This document shows, in pieces, positions 40,401 to 46,029 of a stretch of DNA of 64,000 bases. The notes under the pieces are model-generated. The model was not told the origin of the DNA and searched no databases. It worked only from the letters and a program-made list of their open reading frames with translations. The position numbers and the translations under genes were made by a program. The stretch is taken from NCBI GenBank assembly GCA_030407085.1, contig CM059584.1:4278001-4342000 (forward strand), given 5' to 3'. The number at the start of each line of letters is the position of its first letter. Position 1 is the stretch's first letter. The stretch is from Trichopria drosophilae (taxonomy: Eukaryota > Arthropoda > Insecta > Hymenoptera > Diapriidae).

Positions 40401-43400
40401 CTAAACAAATTCAAAACTCGGTATGAAACATATTTTTTAATTCGTTTTTAAAATTTTTTTAAAACCGTTTAATGAATGTTATGCGTAAATTATTAACGTA
40501 ATTTTACGGTTTTGTTATTTTTTTTTTAATTTCTATGTTGTAATGTTCTAAAACATTTGAAAAAAAATTTAGTTAATCAAAAGGAACTTAAACTTGATCG
40601 ACAAAAATTGATGGACAAAAATGATCATAATAAAGAAAGAAATAGCAGCAGAGTTTTCCCAACTTTACTTTTGCATAAAATATGTTTTTAACAAAAATGT
40701 CGCTTTATAAACATTTCTAAAGTGTGTCTTAGTACAATTGTCTAAATGCGTTTTTCTTGAAATGATTTTTTTTAATTATTTGAAATCACAAATGGAACAT
40801 ATCTCGTAATCTACTTTTTAAAATAGTTTTCTTCGTCGGCATTGTTTGAATTGCTTTTAATATTTTTTTTCATTACCGATGTTTTCTGCATAAAATTATT
40901 AACAAAATTTTAAATTGAATATATTTGTTAAAAACTTAATTTACGTAAAATATACCGACATATTAGAAAGTTTATTGCTTTTTAACATGTATTAAATATA
41001 AACAAAATTTTGATTTTTCTTCCAGCTAAACTGGTTGAGTTTTCTCGTTTACAGAAGAAACAAAAGCAAATAAGCTGGAATTTTTCATTTACCATAATTC
41101 GTGTTGTAACATTAGTATAAAATTGCTATTTTAATTTTGAATATACTCTAATTCATTTTAAAATAAGAATGACACAAGTGACGATTAAGCAAGTCATCGG
41201 TTTTTTCGTATCTGCGGTGAAAAATTTAATCATAGACGAAAGAGCAAAGGGAAAATCATAAAAGATAAATAACAAGTAACTAGTTGCTATCAAAATTGAT
41301 CTGCATTATAAAATACAGAATAGGCTAATCATTTGAATATCTAACGAAATACCACCGAATAAAAGAAATAATAGTTAATAATGCTTGACATTGTTGATAA
41401 ATAAATTCATTAAATTTCTCTTAAAACTAATACAAAATTCTGGGGAATTTCGAGAGTTTTTCTCGTATTTTGCTATTTTAATAGCTTCTATTTTCTTAGT
41501 TTCACAATTTTTTTATAGCAATAAGGCGGTGAGGTACTCGTATGTAGTTTACTAATTATAAAATCATCAAAGACTAATAATATACAGCTGAAAAATGGTA
41601 TTACATTAATTGTCGCGAATGAGATAAGAAAATAATTATTTTCCATTTAAAATTTACTCTTCTAAATAGTCATACGTGGGAGTTTCCCGCAAATATTTAG
41701 ATGTGTATCAGTAATAAAAAGTTTAATAATAATAAGTTTTGAAATTACTTTGAAATAATAACAAATTCTTATTTTCAAATTCTTGTTAATTTGCCCATAA
41801 ATTTCGTCAAGTTACTATTTATCGAAAAAAAATGTTCGACAAAAAATTTTTCCGATCACTTGCATTAACACAGTAGAAACTGATTAATATAATAAGAAAC
41901 ATTTATTTGTATCGTTTTATCTCTTACATAATCACCTTTATGCAGCTAACATACCATTTTGACAGATATTGAAATAGGAATTGGTATATATGAACAAGTT
42001 TGCTGTGCATTTTCAATAATTTAGCATTTTTCCTCGACACTTCACTGCTTCGTACAGATAATATTTAAATTGATAATTTATGTATAAATATATACAGCTC
42101 TATCCAATAAGTAGTTCTTACGCAGTGCTTTTTAAAATATTGCAAACCGGATAGTAAAGTCAAGACTGCCTATGACCTCGTTCGTGACTTGTAACTAGTC
42201 TGTTCAATATTTAATTTAATTTATAAACTGGGACTTGTCTGCAGTACAGCTGCATTAATCATTTATTAATTTAATCATTATACTGAATTCAATTTCAATC
42301 CTATGACATGTATTTGTTATTTTATTTTATTGTCAATTGATTATTTGATACCATTTTATATCGAAATGATTTTATGTAGATTTTTAAAACTCGTCAATTT
42401 CATGACGTTTTTATTATTACAATGATTGATAGAAGATAGCATATAAATTTCATTACTGCATACTTTTCTGGTTTACAATAAAGCTCCGAAATGGAGAAAT
42501 TATTTAAGGTCATATCTGCAATTTTATTTCGTTAGCGGTTACATTTACTTCAAACAGTCAGTTTGACCTTTATTTTATGGAAAAACTGTTAAAACTGAAA
42601 ATGTTTGGTTTCGACTGTTCAGTTTTGATGTTGAAAAAACAAATATGCGAATGCGCAAATGAAATTTTCGCGAAAGGAACATTTCAATTTTTTCTGTCTC
42701 TAATTATTGGTCGCATTTTCAATTTATTTTTCATGCAATTGATGGAATAATTTTCTTTTTCTTTTTGTGTTAAAGTTCTGTTTGTATTCTACGTCAAAAT
42801 CGAACACCTATGTTCCAGGTATTGTTGTATTTAAGAGATAATAGATTTTACAGTTAGACTTATTATGCTAGTCAAGAAAAACTGACATAATATCATGTTT
42901 TATTACGTTTTGTATGTTCCTTTAAAACAATTGTGCAACAATGTTGGCATGATATTTGTAACTGTATGTAACGTACACGTTTATCTTAAATCAAAATATC
43001 AACACCAAAACTAATTAATAAAATTCATTAATCGCATTACTTTTTGTTTGGTTTTCTTTTTAGTATCTTGATTACTATTATCATCCATTGTCAATGAACA
43101 TTTTTTGCAGTATCTTTCACGAGTATCTTGCATAGTTATTATTAATCTGCTGTGTTTTTACCAATATTAAAAAATGGCCACATGAATCGGTACTTTACCA
43201 ATTTTTGGGGCTAGAACAAGAGAAATATTCGTTGTAGGCCAAACATAAAAAAATAATAGTTACATTCATAAACGAGCAGTTATTTCTTTTGAAGCGTTTG
43301 AAGGTTTTTTGACCTTCCAAATTTTTGATTAGACGGATTTTCGATCCGCACCCGCACTATTCCATACAGGACATATCTCAAGCGGTACCCTAGAGCTCAG

Positions 43401-45434
43401 TCCCAAGACATCTCCAAAAAGACCGCCTGAAGAGATTTTAATTACGGTAATCTATAAAACGAGTTCTTAAAGATCTTACTTAGTAATCTCAAAGAGAACA
43501 AAAAAGTCCTGTACCAAAATCTGAGGCTCTGAATTTGAGTGACGAGCTATTGAAGATTAGAAAAAAAATCCGTTTTTCGCTATAACTGGGCTCTCTTTTA
43601 AGCTATTTCAACGAATCAAGGCTCATTTTCAACCTTTTTTTAAGCCCTACAATTCATCCCTAATCATATTTGATCTACGATGGATAGTTCTGAAGTTTTG
43701 AACACAAAAATGGTGAAAAACGCGTTTGGTACTGACTGGCACCAATTCTACGACATTGAAAGTGTTCCCACGGACTCAATTTTTATAGAAGAAGTTCTTC
43801 GTCTTTCAAGCTTTACAACTTCTTGACATTTCGTTAGCTATTTAGCGAAATGAGATGCGAAAATCGCAAAAGTTGGCCTTTTTTACGATTTTTGTGACCA
43901 TAACTTCAGAACTATTCATCGTAGGCCAAATGTTGTTATGGACGAATTGTAAGGCTTAAAAAAGCTTGAAAATGTGTCCTCATTAGTTGAATTAACTTAA
44001 ATTAGAGCCATGTTATTGCAAAAAAAGTGTTTTATTTGAAATATCATGGAGAATCACCTCCTGAAATATTGTTACCCAGATTTCGGACACCCTGCCTAAT
44101 AACAGATATTTTCTAAGACCTTATATTTGAGAGGTCGTGTAGCGCTCTTAAAATCAACGCATAAGTCTTCTTACAGATCACTTTAGGAGCTCTGTCTGAT
44201 AAACGTTTAGAAAATCTTACAATTTTTAAGACTTCTTAAACTCTTCTGAATAATTTTCAGTATATCATTATTTTTGCTTATTTTCATAGTTTCTGAATGC
44301 TACCACACCATAAAAATCAAAAGTTATGGGAATTCATATTACAGAATACAAAATTTGTGTTGAATTATAAAAATTACCTCCATCACATATCCCTAAGCTT
44401 TATCAAATTCTACCTAAATGTAAATAATAAAGAAACAATCGACTTACTTGGTTAACGTTTCTAATGAAGATGTATATATTGTTCCACCAACATCGATATG
44501 CACTGGTGCAGTATATCTGGATGCTGCTGCGACGCAGGGAATCCCCGCCATTTTTTGGTTGTACACTGGTGCAGCTGGTGGCGTTGGTGACGAAGAATTC
44601 GACATCGTTGGCGAAGTTGCCGGCGAATTGCTTGGAGATAGCAATCTGAGAGAAACACTTTTAAGATTAAAAGCAATGACATCATTTCTTATCATAAATA
44701 AAAAAATACATAAGAAAAATAAAATTTTTAATATTTAATTAAAATATTATATCTTTTCATATTTGTGACATTTCGAAACATTCCAATGCCATTTAAATTA
44801 CCTACAGTAAAATGCCATATATTAAAAAAAAAACAATTTTTGTTATAACTTTTTTCTCAAAAATTTCTTTACCGGTCGAAAGAGCAAACTTTGGCCAATA
44901 AGAAGTGACCATTGCAATAATTTTCACATAGTTGTTTAATGCTAAAATACAGTGTCAAAGTGATAAAAAGTTGTTCATTTGGGCATTAAAGAGTTAAGAC
45001 TATAATGTTGTTATATACAATTTTGTAAAAGGGCGATTCCGCCTGTTAAATAATAAAATAAAAAAAAAAGAAAATAGATATTAGTATTATGAATACTTTT
45101 TCACCAGAATCAGCAATGAAATGGTCTCACATGTCAGTAAAAGTAAAAAATTCCGTGTTGGAAATTGCTTGGGGTTTTTTTTACAACCTGAACTGACCCA
45201 GTAATCAAGAGCCACTAATTAATTCCAAACCTATTGTTTGATGTCGCAGTTTGCGGTGTATACATATAGGAAAATTTCCTATATTTTGATTCGACATTTT
45301 ACCATTACAATTCTAGAATTTATGAAATTTCGATATCGCACCGGTATATGGATAGAGTGTGGTACAACTGCATCATGCGCACATTTACCGGTACCCTGCA
45401 CCTACCTCATTTTCATTTGATTGCTAGGGAACAT
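6444..45434 (-). CDS. twz: KCTD1/KCTD15 homologue (tiwaz), BTB/POZ protein, 4 coding exons (join 45406-45434, 44448-44645, 17459-17664, 6444-6916)
   Basis: The four exons join in phase (29+198+206+473 nt = 906 nt) to 301 residues and a stop. About residues 1-55 are Ser/Pro/Ala-rich; 56-155 form the KCTD-type BTB/T1 domain ([50 protein letters not shown]); 158-195 are a Gly/Ser/Pro linker; 196-296 are the C-terminal domain typical of KCTD1 and KCTD15 ([42 protein letters not shown]). Vertebrate KCTD1/15 are 257 and 283 aa and are known to oligomerise and to repress TFAP2 transcription factors; Drosophila Twz is tied to AP-2 and feeding behaviour. The vertebrate C-terminal KQEPLD (SUMO) tail is absent: the protein ends soon after FSEYLFVRQ. 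The start at 45434 is chosen because MFPSN...RLLSPSNSP aligns with the vertebrate N-MSRL.LTRSPVSP start, but the reading frame stays open upstream to the exon edge, so a longer N terminus is possible. Family identity is very secure. Confidence 0.93.
6917..8280. other. twz intron 3, proximal part
   Basis: AT-rich intron. It holds the TC microsatellite listed separately. Open frames on both strands at 7014-7277 overlap each other antisense and look like chance. Confidence 0.5.
7374..7412. repeat. (TC)n microsatellite
   Basis: A near-perfect run of CT/TC dinucleotides with one CA interruption, directly visible. Confidence 0.95.
8288..8366 (-). repeat. Degenerate tRNA-like sequence with Pol III boxes (SINE head or tRNA pseudogene)
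   Basis: The minus strand has a B box GGTTCGAATCC and an A-box-like CCGATTGGTTAGGTGATC at tRNA spacing, a 5-bp anticodon-arm-like stem (GCTTC/GAAGT), and a run of eight T (a Pol III terminator) just after it at about 8283-8290. The T-arm stem has mismatches, the acceptor arm pairs only partly, and the anticodon loop lacks U33. So it is a tRNA-derived repeat or dead tRNA rather than a working gene. Confidence 0.6.
8370..10400. other. AT-rich twz intron, nothing recognised
   Basis: No gene-like open frame; the frame at 8713-8943 (minus) has no recognisable domain. Only short inverted repeats (for example AAAAGTGACTGTG near 9136 against CAATCACTTTTA near 9170). Confidence 0.5.
10408..11518. mobile_element. 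Long palindromic foldback element, arms about 480-500 bp
   Basis: The left end AGTGGACTCAAATTACGTGAGAT (10408) is mirrored by ATCTCAGGTAATTTGACTCCACT (ending 11518). Matching continues inward in order: GGAATTGTTCCC / GGGAACAATTACC; TCGGAAATCTTACAACATAACCTCC / GGAGGTTATGTTGTAAGATTTCCGA; ATTCGTCAATTTAAATGATATT / AATATCATTTAAATTGACGAA; GGCCATAATTAAGT / ACTTAATTATGGTT; down to a loop near 10910-11030 (ACGTAACTCGTGGGCAA / TTGCCGACGAGTTACG). The arms are diverged by indels but the full-length palindrome is plain. The open frames inside (11032-11223 plus, 11127-11327 minus) are by-products. A transcript would fold into a very long hairpin. Confidence 0.8.
11520..12200. other. AT-rich twz intron between repeats
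   Basis: No recognised feature; moderate sequence complexity. Confidence 0.45.
12200..12660. repeat. Repeat with GGGAGCAAAATAGTATTTTGCGC motif, copy 1
   Basis: Short units such as ACTAGGGAGAAAAAATAGGTGTTTGCG and CTAGGGAGCAAAATAGTATT recur and are shared with the larger array at 20080-20790. A 231-bp hairpin element (12257-12487) interrupts this copy. Confidence 0.65.
12257..12487. mobile_element. 231-bp near-perfect hairpin (foldback MITE)
   Basis: The left arm CTCTAAATTTTTTGGAGTG and onward (12257-12318) is about 90% complementary to the right arm (12426-12487), including GAATTCACTCTTT and GAGCAACTCTCGTG. Pairing resumes inside (GGAAATTCACTCTTT / AAAGAGTGAAATTTC). It sits inside the GGGAGCAAAATAG repeat, so it inserted later. 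An open frame of 80 codons across it (12282-12524, minus) is a by-product. Confidence 0.75.
13150..13690. repeat. GGCGTGAAACGG / TTTTACGCC repeat cluster
   Basis: Units such as GGCGTGAAACGGTAATTTTACGCC (near 13170) recur at 13590-13690 (CGGCGTGAAACGGGAATTTTACGCCC), CpG-rich in an AT-rich setting. About 400 bp of unrelated AT-rich DNA separates the first unit from the rest, suggesting an insertion. Related units appear near 24330-24460. Confidence 0.6.
14200..15040 (+). pseudogene. Decayed jockey-like LINE reverse transcriptase
   Basis: One plus-strand frame (from about 14528) holds typical RT landmarks with several in-frame stops: [86 protein letters not shown], and after a frameshift AFDTAWSGF. 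Upstream (14290-14520) the region between endonuclease and RT is recognisable (IIEWKNNKW...[19 protein letters not shown]). The order is that of jockey-clade ORF2 up to RT motif A; the YADD block is missing because the element breaks near 15040, where another element's tail begins. Confidence 0.8.
15045..15240 (-). mobile_element. LINE 3' end with (ATT)n tail, minus strand
   Basis: On the minus strand the sequence ends CGGTCGTGTCAATAAAGACATATAATAATAATAATT: a polyadenylation-like AATAAA and a trinucleotide tail, as in jockey/RTE-type LINE ends. The tail abuts the broken jockey RT at 15040, so this is a later insertion. The body extends to the right for an undetermined distance. Confidence 0.45.
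15259..15595. repeat. Four tandem copies of a stem-loop unit, period about 91-105 bp
   Basis: Units start at 15259, 15351, 15456 and 15547. Each contains CTTGAGGTTGGAYGCTTC, a spacer with TTAAGGTAC or close, and CCAACCTCGAGGTATTGA, so each unit can pair GAGGTTGG with CCAACCTC into a stem-loop of about 45 nt. Changes in one arm are partly matched in the other (unit 4 has GAAGTTGG and CCAACTTC). Confidence 0.85.
16040..16165 (+). mobile_element. LINE 3' end with (ATT)n tail, plus strand
   Basis: GGTATAAGCAATAAAGTCGATTATTATTATTATT ends the element on the plus strand. It resembles the inverted tail at 15045 and may be the 3' end of the jockey-like RT at 14200-15040, separated from it by the minus-strand insertion. 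Confidence 0.45.
16490..17350. repeat. Dispersed GACCC...AATTC repeat, degenerate copies
   Basis: Diverged copies of the repeat whose landmarks are AATCTGA, TTGAATTTC and CGACCCAAAAAATAT (16490-16560), extending through AT-rich text with CGCCATATT-type motifs (16770, 16930, 17090). No coding content. Confidence 0.45.
17459..17664 (-). CDS. twz: twz coding exon 3: core of the BTB/T1 domain
   Basis: An acceptor (GATGTTTTCAG, AG at 17666-17665) and a donor GTAAGTAT (from 17458) bound 206 nt. The exon encodes [40 protein letters not shown] and continues through [23 protein letters not shown]. This matches the vertebrate KCTD1/15 T1 core nearly residue for residue ([17 protein letters not shown]). 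It enters at phase 2 (completing AA|A, Lys) and leaves at phase 1 (C|CT, Pro), so it cannot be skipped without shifting the frame. The exon is an island in 37 kb of intron; nothing within 300 nt on either side looks coding. Confidence 0.96.
17665..18250. other. AT-rich twz intron 2, 3' part
   Basis: Nothing recognised apart from the acceptor for exon 3. Confidence 0.5.
18255..18660. repeat. Dispersed repeat (ATTGCGAATCTGAACTC ... AATGGTGGATC)
   Basis: Contains GATTGCGAATCTGAACTCAAAT, AAAATGGTGGATCAAAC, GGCCCCTGATTACGAATCTG and inverted copies (GAGTTCAGATTCCTAATCAG, CAGCGACCCCGTCCCC). The same landmarks recur at 20880-21660, 23160-23240, 25260-25470, 49935-50400 and 50700-51240. Confidence 0.7.
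19411..19548 (+). pseudogene. Short orphan coding-like fragment, 45 codons
   Basis: An open stretch with balanced composition reads [20 protein letters not shown] then [20 protein letters not shown] and KVLVL before TAA. Its base composition and residue mix look coding, unlike its AT-rich surroundings, and it is only readable in this frame. A TAA lies eight codons upstream and a possible acceptor (TCTTGCATTTAG) just before that. I do not recognise the family. It may be a small exon, a retroposed fragment or a piece of a transposon gene. Confidence 0.35.
20080..20790. repeat. Minisatellite-like array of GGGAGCAAAATAG units, copy 2
   Basis: Units such as CTAGGGAGCAAAATAGGTGTTTGCC, TATAGAGAACAAAATAGTACTTTGGG, GATAGGGAGCAAAACAGTATTTTGCG and TTTGCTCCCTAAGGGG occur in both orientations, with TTACGGCCGT palindromes between 20520 and 20720. 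The sequence is shared with 12200-12660. Overlapping open frames on both strands here are by-products. Confidence 0.7.
20865..21860. repeat. Dispersed repeat, longest copy
   Basis: Landmarks in order: AAAATTCAACATGGCGGATCCATTATGGCG (21207), GGGTCGCTGATTACGAATCCG (21297), inverted GGATCCATCATTTC (21570) and AATCTGTGGCCTCAAAAACTC (21612), then AAACACAAAATAACAATATTTGGAGGTGGG (21788) and CAACCCGTTGTG (21825). The end (21700-21835) is homologous to 25540-25700. The frames at 21234-21419 and 21446-21643 are translations of the repeat. Confidence 0.7.
21891..22049. mobile_element. Small MITE-like element with internal CTTGCGGCAAG palindromes
   Basis: Inverted ends CTTAAAATAGTCCTCTTGC and GCAAGAAGACGGTTTAAG flank 159 bp containing CTTGCGGCAAGTAG and CTTACCGCAAGTGG palindromic units. 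It directly follows the end of the dispersed repeat. Confidence 0.55.
22385..22930. promoter_or_regulatory. GC-rich island, possible transcription start or regulatory region
   Basis: A sharp rise in GC and CpG (GGTCGTCCTCGGGGTCTTGCGGCACGGAGGTCACC, and GGGGCCGGCC near 22746) within AT-rich intron. Open frames exist on both strands because stop codons are rare at this GC level (173 codons minus, 137 and 108 plus); none shows a recognisable domain, so I do not call a gene. It could be an internal promoter or enhancer of twz, or a non-coding first exon. Confidence 0.3.
23155..23245. repeat. Dispersed repeat fragment
   Basis: TTGGATTCGCCATTTTGAATTATT, then GGGATTTGTAATCAGCGACCCTGAAAACCCCCGAG: landmarks of the same family as at 18255 and 50225. 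Confidence 0.7.
23295..23860. mobile_element. Palindromic foldback element with AAGGTCA motifs
   Basis: Ends TATTTAGAGGTCAAAG (23295) and CTTTGACCTCTAAATA (to 23860) are exact inverses. Homology continues inward in order: TTTCTTAATGATTT / AAATCATTAATG; TATTTTCAAGGTCATTTTAA / TTAAAGTGACCTTGAAAATT; CATATAAAATG / CATTTTATGTG; GAGAATATATT / AATATATTCTC. Arms are about 250 bp each. No coding content. Confidence 0.8.
24320..24470. repeat. Fragment related to the TTTTACGCCC repeat
   Basis: CGCCCTACCGGGCATAAAAT, TTTTGCGCTCCC and GTTATTTTACGCCCTTAATT resemble the cluster at 13150-13690. Confidence 0.4.
24674..25003 (+). other. Open frame of 109 codons, uncertain
   Basis: The first 45 residues (for example [20 protein letters not shown] then [16 protein letters not shown]) have a coding-like composition; the rest becomes AT-driven and Lys/Phe-rich. 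I recognise no domain, and no spliced partner was found. It may be a remnant of a mobile-element gene or chance. Confidence 0.2.
25265..25710. repeat. Dispersed repeat copy
   Basis: TTGGATCCGCCATTTTGAATTTGG (25394), AACGGAGTTGTAAATAATGACC, then AAACACAAAATAAGTTTATTTAGGGGTGGG (25650) and CAACTCGCTGTGTTG. Same order of landmarks as 21570-21835. Confidence 0.7.
26180..26890. promoter_or_regulatory. GC-rich island with a (TA)n core
   Basis: A purine-rich strand (GAGGGAGAGATGGCGAAAAGAGAG, 26360) grades into CpG-rich sequence (GGGCCCACCGCGCCGGCGACCG, 26560), a TATATA run (26671-26711), then GTCTGGCGCCAGCAATTT (26727) and CACGCCGCGCACGCTCCACG (26815). Open frames occur on both strands with no domain. 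A related TGTCTGGCGCCAGTAATTT occurs at 33160. Likely regulatory or an unannotated first exon; not proven. Confidence 0.3.
26671..26711. repeat. (TA)n / TATATG microsatellite
   Basis: GTATATATATATGTAGATATATATATATATGTATATATATT, directly visible. Confidence 0.9.
27040..28320 (-). mobile_element. 5'-truncated CR1/jockey-like LINE
   Basis: The minus strand holds the second half of ORF2 followed by a short 3' UTR that ends ACTGTATTAAGGGCCCTTTGG and a TAAATAAATAAATA tail (27042-27060). The 5' end is lost near 28320, in the RT palm, as is usual for LINE insertions. Confidence 0.75.
27263..28290 (-). pseudogene. LINE reverse transcriptase C-terminal part
   Basis: The long open part (27263-28150) begins [20 protein letters not shown], which contains the catalytic YADD box of RT, and continues [20 protein letters not shown] and [20 protein letters not shown], then the C-terminal thumb and connection ([41 protein letters not shown]) to a stop after SHSFYT. 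In another frame upstream [20 protein letters not shown] and [11 protein letters not shown] are RT blocks just before the missing GVPQGS-type motif, so there is a frameshift near 28160. The sequence motifs fit CR1/jockey clades. Not functional: N-terminal endonuclease and half the palm are absent. Confidence 0.85.
28368..29936 (+). mobile_element. DNA element with 26-bp inverted ends carrying a DUF7869-type gene
   Basis: GGACTTAGATCCCTTTTTGC at 28368 and its inverse at 29911-29936 match at 23 of 26 positions. The 1569-bp unit encloses the DUF7869-type reading frames. Just outside the left end (28340-28366) lies another copy of the motif in opposite orientation, so the two form a 54-bp palindrome around 28367. 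This suggests the DUF7869 protein is the transposase of the element or a passenger. Confidence 0.55.
28628..29412 (+). pseudogene. DUF7869-domain protein, broken by one frameshift
   Basis: Part 1 (28628-28975) includes [20 protein letters not shown] and [15 protein letters not shown], the usual N-terminal block of DUF7869 proteins. Part 2 is open in the next frame from about 28935 ([19 protein letters not shown]) and contains [35 protein letters not shown] and a Trp-rich tail to a stop at 29412. The family is multi-copy in insects; the [10 protein letters not shown] and [10 protein letters not shown] acidic residues look like those of an RNase H-fold nuclease, but that is inference. The two parts join only after a one-base shift in the run GGAAATGGGAAAAGGG (about 28932-28948). 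No true ATG is evident before 28628 (the frame there opens at TTG), so the 5' end is missing or in another exon. Confidence 0.75.
30139..30690. repeat. Inverted pair of a dispersed repeat
   Basis: 30139-30215 (CTCCGAAGGTTTGCGCTGAATTCAAATCTGGTCGCCC...) is homologous to the reverse complement of 30606-30680 (TTCCGAACTTTTTCGTTGAATCCAAAGCTGGCCGC...). Translations agree: [15 protein letters not shown] and [18 protein letters not shown] third, weaker copy may lie at 196-330. No function recognised. Confidence 0.5.
30700..34370. other. twz intron 2, middle part, AT-rich
   Basis: No gene recognised. 30960-31060 has repeat-like text (GGGGGATGAAAGGGGTGAAAATCACGATTTTCG). At 33160 the sequence TGTCTGGCGCCAGTAATTT matches the GC island at 26727. 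Open frames at 31153-31347, 31640-31843, 33719-33925 and 34095-34280 look like chance. Confidence 0.45.
34380..34950. promoter_or_regulatory. GC/CpG-rich island, possible promoter of the small plus-strand gene
   Basis: The segment is much richer in GC and CpG than the AT-rich intron on both sides (for example GCGCGAACAGCGCCGCCG, GTCGATGCGCGAACCG). It ends about 80 nt before the ATG at 35032. The position and composition are those of an insect promoter or 5' UTR region. I see no clear TATA box or initiator, so the assignment is inference. Confidence 0.35.
35032..37280 (+). CDS. Candidate small two-exon gene inside a twz intron (join 35032-35102, 37181-37280), unknown function
   Basis: Exon 1 starts at ATG 35032 and reads [20 protein letters not shown] then RHF before a perfect donor GTAAGT at 35103 (phase 2, CC). 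A strong acceptor (CTTGTTCATTACAG, AG at 37179-37180) is followed by G GAT GAG CTT CCG, so the split codon CC|G gives Pro and the frame stays open for 32 more codons ([20 protein letters not shown] then [12 protein letters not shown]) to TAG at 37278-37280. The product would be 56 residues, with an acidic Leu-rich head and a basic tail. I do not recognise the family. The start lies just downstream of a GC-rich island (34400-34950) that could be its promoter, and AATAAA occurs near 37930. Phase agreement and promoter context support it; the shortness and unproven splice keep it tentative. Confidence 0.42.
35330..35600. repeat. Degenerate short repeats AGATTCTGAYNGGATTCTG
   Basis: ATTCTAATCAGAATCTGACAAGATTCTGACTG (35352) and AGATTCTGATCGGATTCTGGTAGGATT (35480) and CAGAATCCTGTCGG (35515) are related short units within the intron of the candidate small gene. 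Confidence 0.5.
36420..37010. repeat. Repeat ending in CACCCTGTATATATA
   Basis: The interior (AGGCCTACAACTTTTT, TATGGCTATAACAAGAGAGATATTCATTGTAGATCAAA) is related to 43170-44100 (GGGGCTAGAACAAGAGAAATATTCGTTGTAGGCCAAA, ending GGACACCCTGCC). These look like two copies of one non-autonomous element. Confidence 0.55.
36452..36589. mobile_element. 138-bp MITE with perfect 28-bp inverted ends
   Basis: 36452-36479 (GATGCGATTAAATTAAAACT ... CCTA) and 36562-36589 are exact inverses around an 82-bp AT-rich centre. It is inserted in the left end of a larger repeat that ends CACCCTGTATATATA at about 36990. Confidence 0.8.
38290..38860. promoter_or_regulatory. Balanced-GC island in the twz intron, candidate enhancer
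   Basis: About 570 bp of non-repetitive sequence with many CpG (TTGTCGCCATTTGACGCAG, GGAGCTGCGAAGGTAACTCGC, CCACGTCGGGGAACC) and no long open frame on either strand. It stands out from AT-rich intron on both sides and lies 1 kb past the candidate small gene. Composition suggests a conserved regulatory module; unproven. Confidence 0.3.
38870..43160. other. AT-rich twz intron 2, 5' half
   Basis: Very AT-rich with poly-A/T tracts. One short more GC-rich patch at 39640-39720 (AGAGCTCCCGAGGACC, GACATCCCGGGACGG) gives an open frame on the plus strand (39601-39915) with no recognised domain. Confidence 0.45.
43170..44100. repeat. Second copy of the CACCCTG-ending repeat
   Basis: Contains several sub-units of the form AACTATTCATCGTAGGCCAAATGTT and ends AGATTTCGGACACCCTGCC (about 44080-44097). 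Related to 36420-37010. Confidence 0.5.
44448..44645 (-). CDS. twz: twz coding exon 2: Ser/Pro head and start of the BTB domain
   Basis: The exon runs from the acceptor TGTTTCTCTCAG (AG at 44647-44646) to the donor GTAAGT (44447). It encodes [13 protein letters not shown], a Pro/Ala-rich stretch, and then [21 protein letters not shown], the hallmark first strand and helix of KCTD BTB domains. The last codon is split AA|A (Lys) with the next exon at 17664, at the same LTK-YPES junction as in vertebrate KCTD1/15. An ATG at 44605 (MSNSSSP) is a possible alternative start if exon 1 is skipped. The frame also stays open into the intron up to an ATG at 44695, but the strong acceptor at 44646 argues against that start. 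Confidence 0.92.
44968..44997. repeat. Isolated end of a TTAA-type foldback element
   Basis: TTGTTCATTTGGGCATTAAAGAGTTAA is, in reverse, close to the left end of the foldback at 55615 (TTAACCCTTTAAGTCCCAAATG). The opposite end was not found, so this is a truncated copy. Confidence 0.4.
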
Positions 45435-45492
45435 ATTGCGTTGCGCCGTCAGCTCTGCCTTCGCCTCCTTCCCGTCGACCTCACATTTCCGC
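45406..45492 (-). CDS. twz: twz coding exon 1 (start codon at 45434)
   Basis: On the minus strand a good acceptor (TTTAATTACAG) ends at 45493 and a donor GTAGGTGC begins at 45405. The exon ends ...ATG AAA ATG AG, and the next exon starts with A TTG CTA TCT CCA, so the split codon AG|A gives Arg and the frame continues exactly. The ATG at 45434 (MFPSNQMKM) is the likely start, matching the position of the vertebrate KCTD1/15 start relative to the BTB domain. The upstream part (RKCEVDGKEAKAELTAQRN in frame) is open and may be 5' UTR or coding joined to an exon further upstream. The exon is clearly more GC-rich than its surroundings, as expected for coding or leader sequence. It was found by splice-phase matching, not by similarity, so it is less certain than the other three. 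Confidence 0.68.
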
Positions 45493-45871
45493 CTGTAATT
45501 AAAGTTAAAATGAAGATCAGTCACCACTTTGTACGAGTGTACTTCACGTTTAAACGGATATATTAAATATGCAGTTATGAGAATATCAAAAAATTGTTGG
45601 GGTTTTTGAAAAGAGTGAAATTGAGAGGTATTCATGCTTCTTTTGTAGTAATTTCATGTCTGGTACAGAGAAATTACTTTCTGGAATATTAAAGGTTTTG
45701 TAAATGTTACAGCTTGTTTAGACTTGTTAACAATCTTATTTTTTGGTCCAAAATTATATCATGAGAAAATGAGATTTGCATTGTCAAGGGATATGCTAAA
45801 AATTGTTACAGCAGATAGGTATCAGTGTGGAGGATTCAAGATTTAGCAGTATTATTTAAATGCGAATTTCT

Positions 45872-46021
45872 AAAAGCCGAAACATTGAAAAATCGACATT
45901 TAAAATGCCGACACTCAAAATACGATGACTTTCAAAAAGCCAATGAGTCGTAAAGCTGTAATATTCATGAAAAAAACAATGTCATCTTTTTAAATGTCGA
46001 TTTTTCAATGTTTCGGCTTTT
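45872..46021. mobile_element. MITE with perfect 34-bp inverted ends (AAAAGCCGA...)
   Basis: 45872-45905 and 45988-46021 are exact inverses (AAAAGCCGAAACATTG ... ACATTTAAAA). Internal GCCGACACTCAAAATACG and TCAAAAAGCC relate it to the element at 51947-52046. Both are followed within 12 bp by GACCC or GCACCC. Confidence 0.75.
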
Positions 46022-46029
46022 TGGCATCG

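Noticed and set aside
44646..44695. Extension of the exon 2 frame to an ATG at 44695
   Set aside because: The strong acceptor TGTTTCTCTCAG at 44646 and phase-matched exon 1 make the extension intronic.
44448..44738. 96-codon plus-strand frame
   Set aside because: It is the antisense shadow of twz exon 2.
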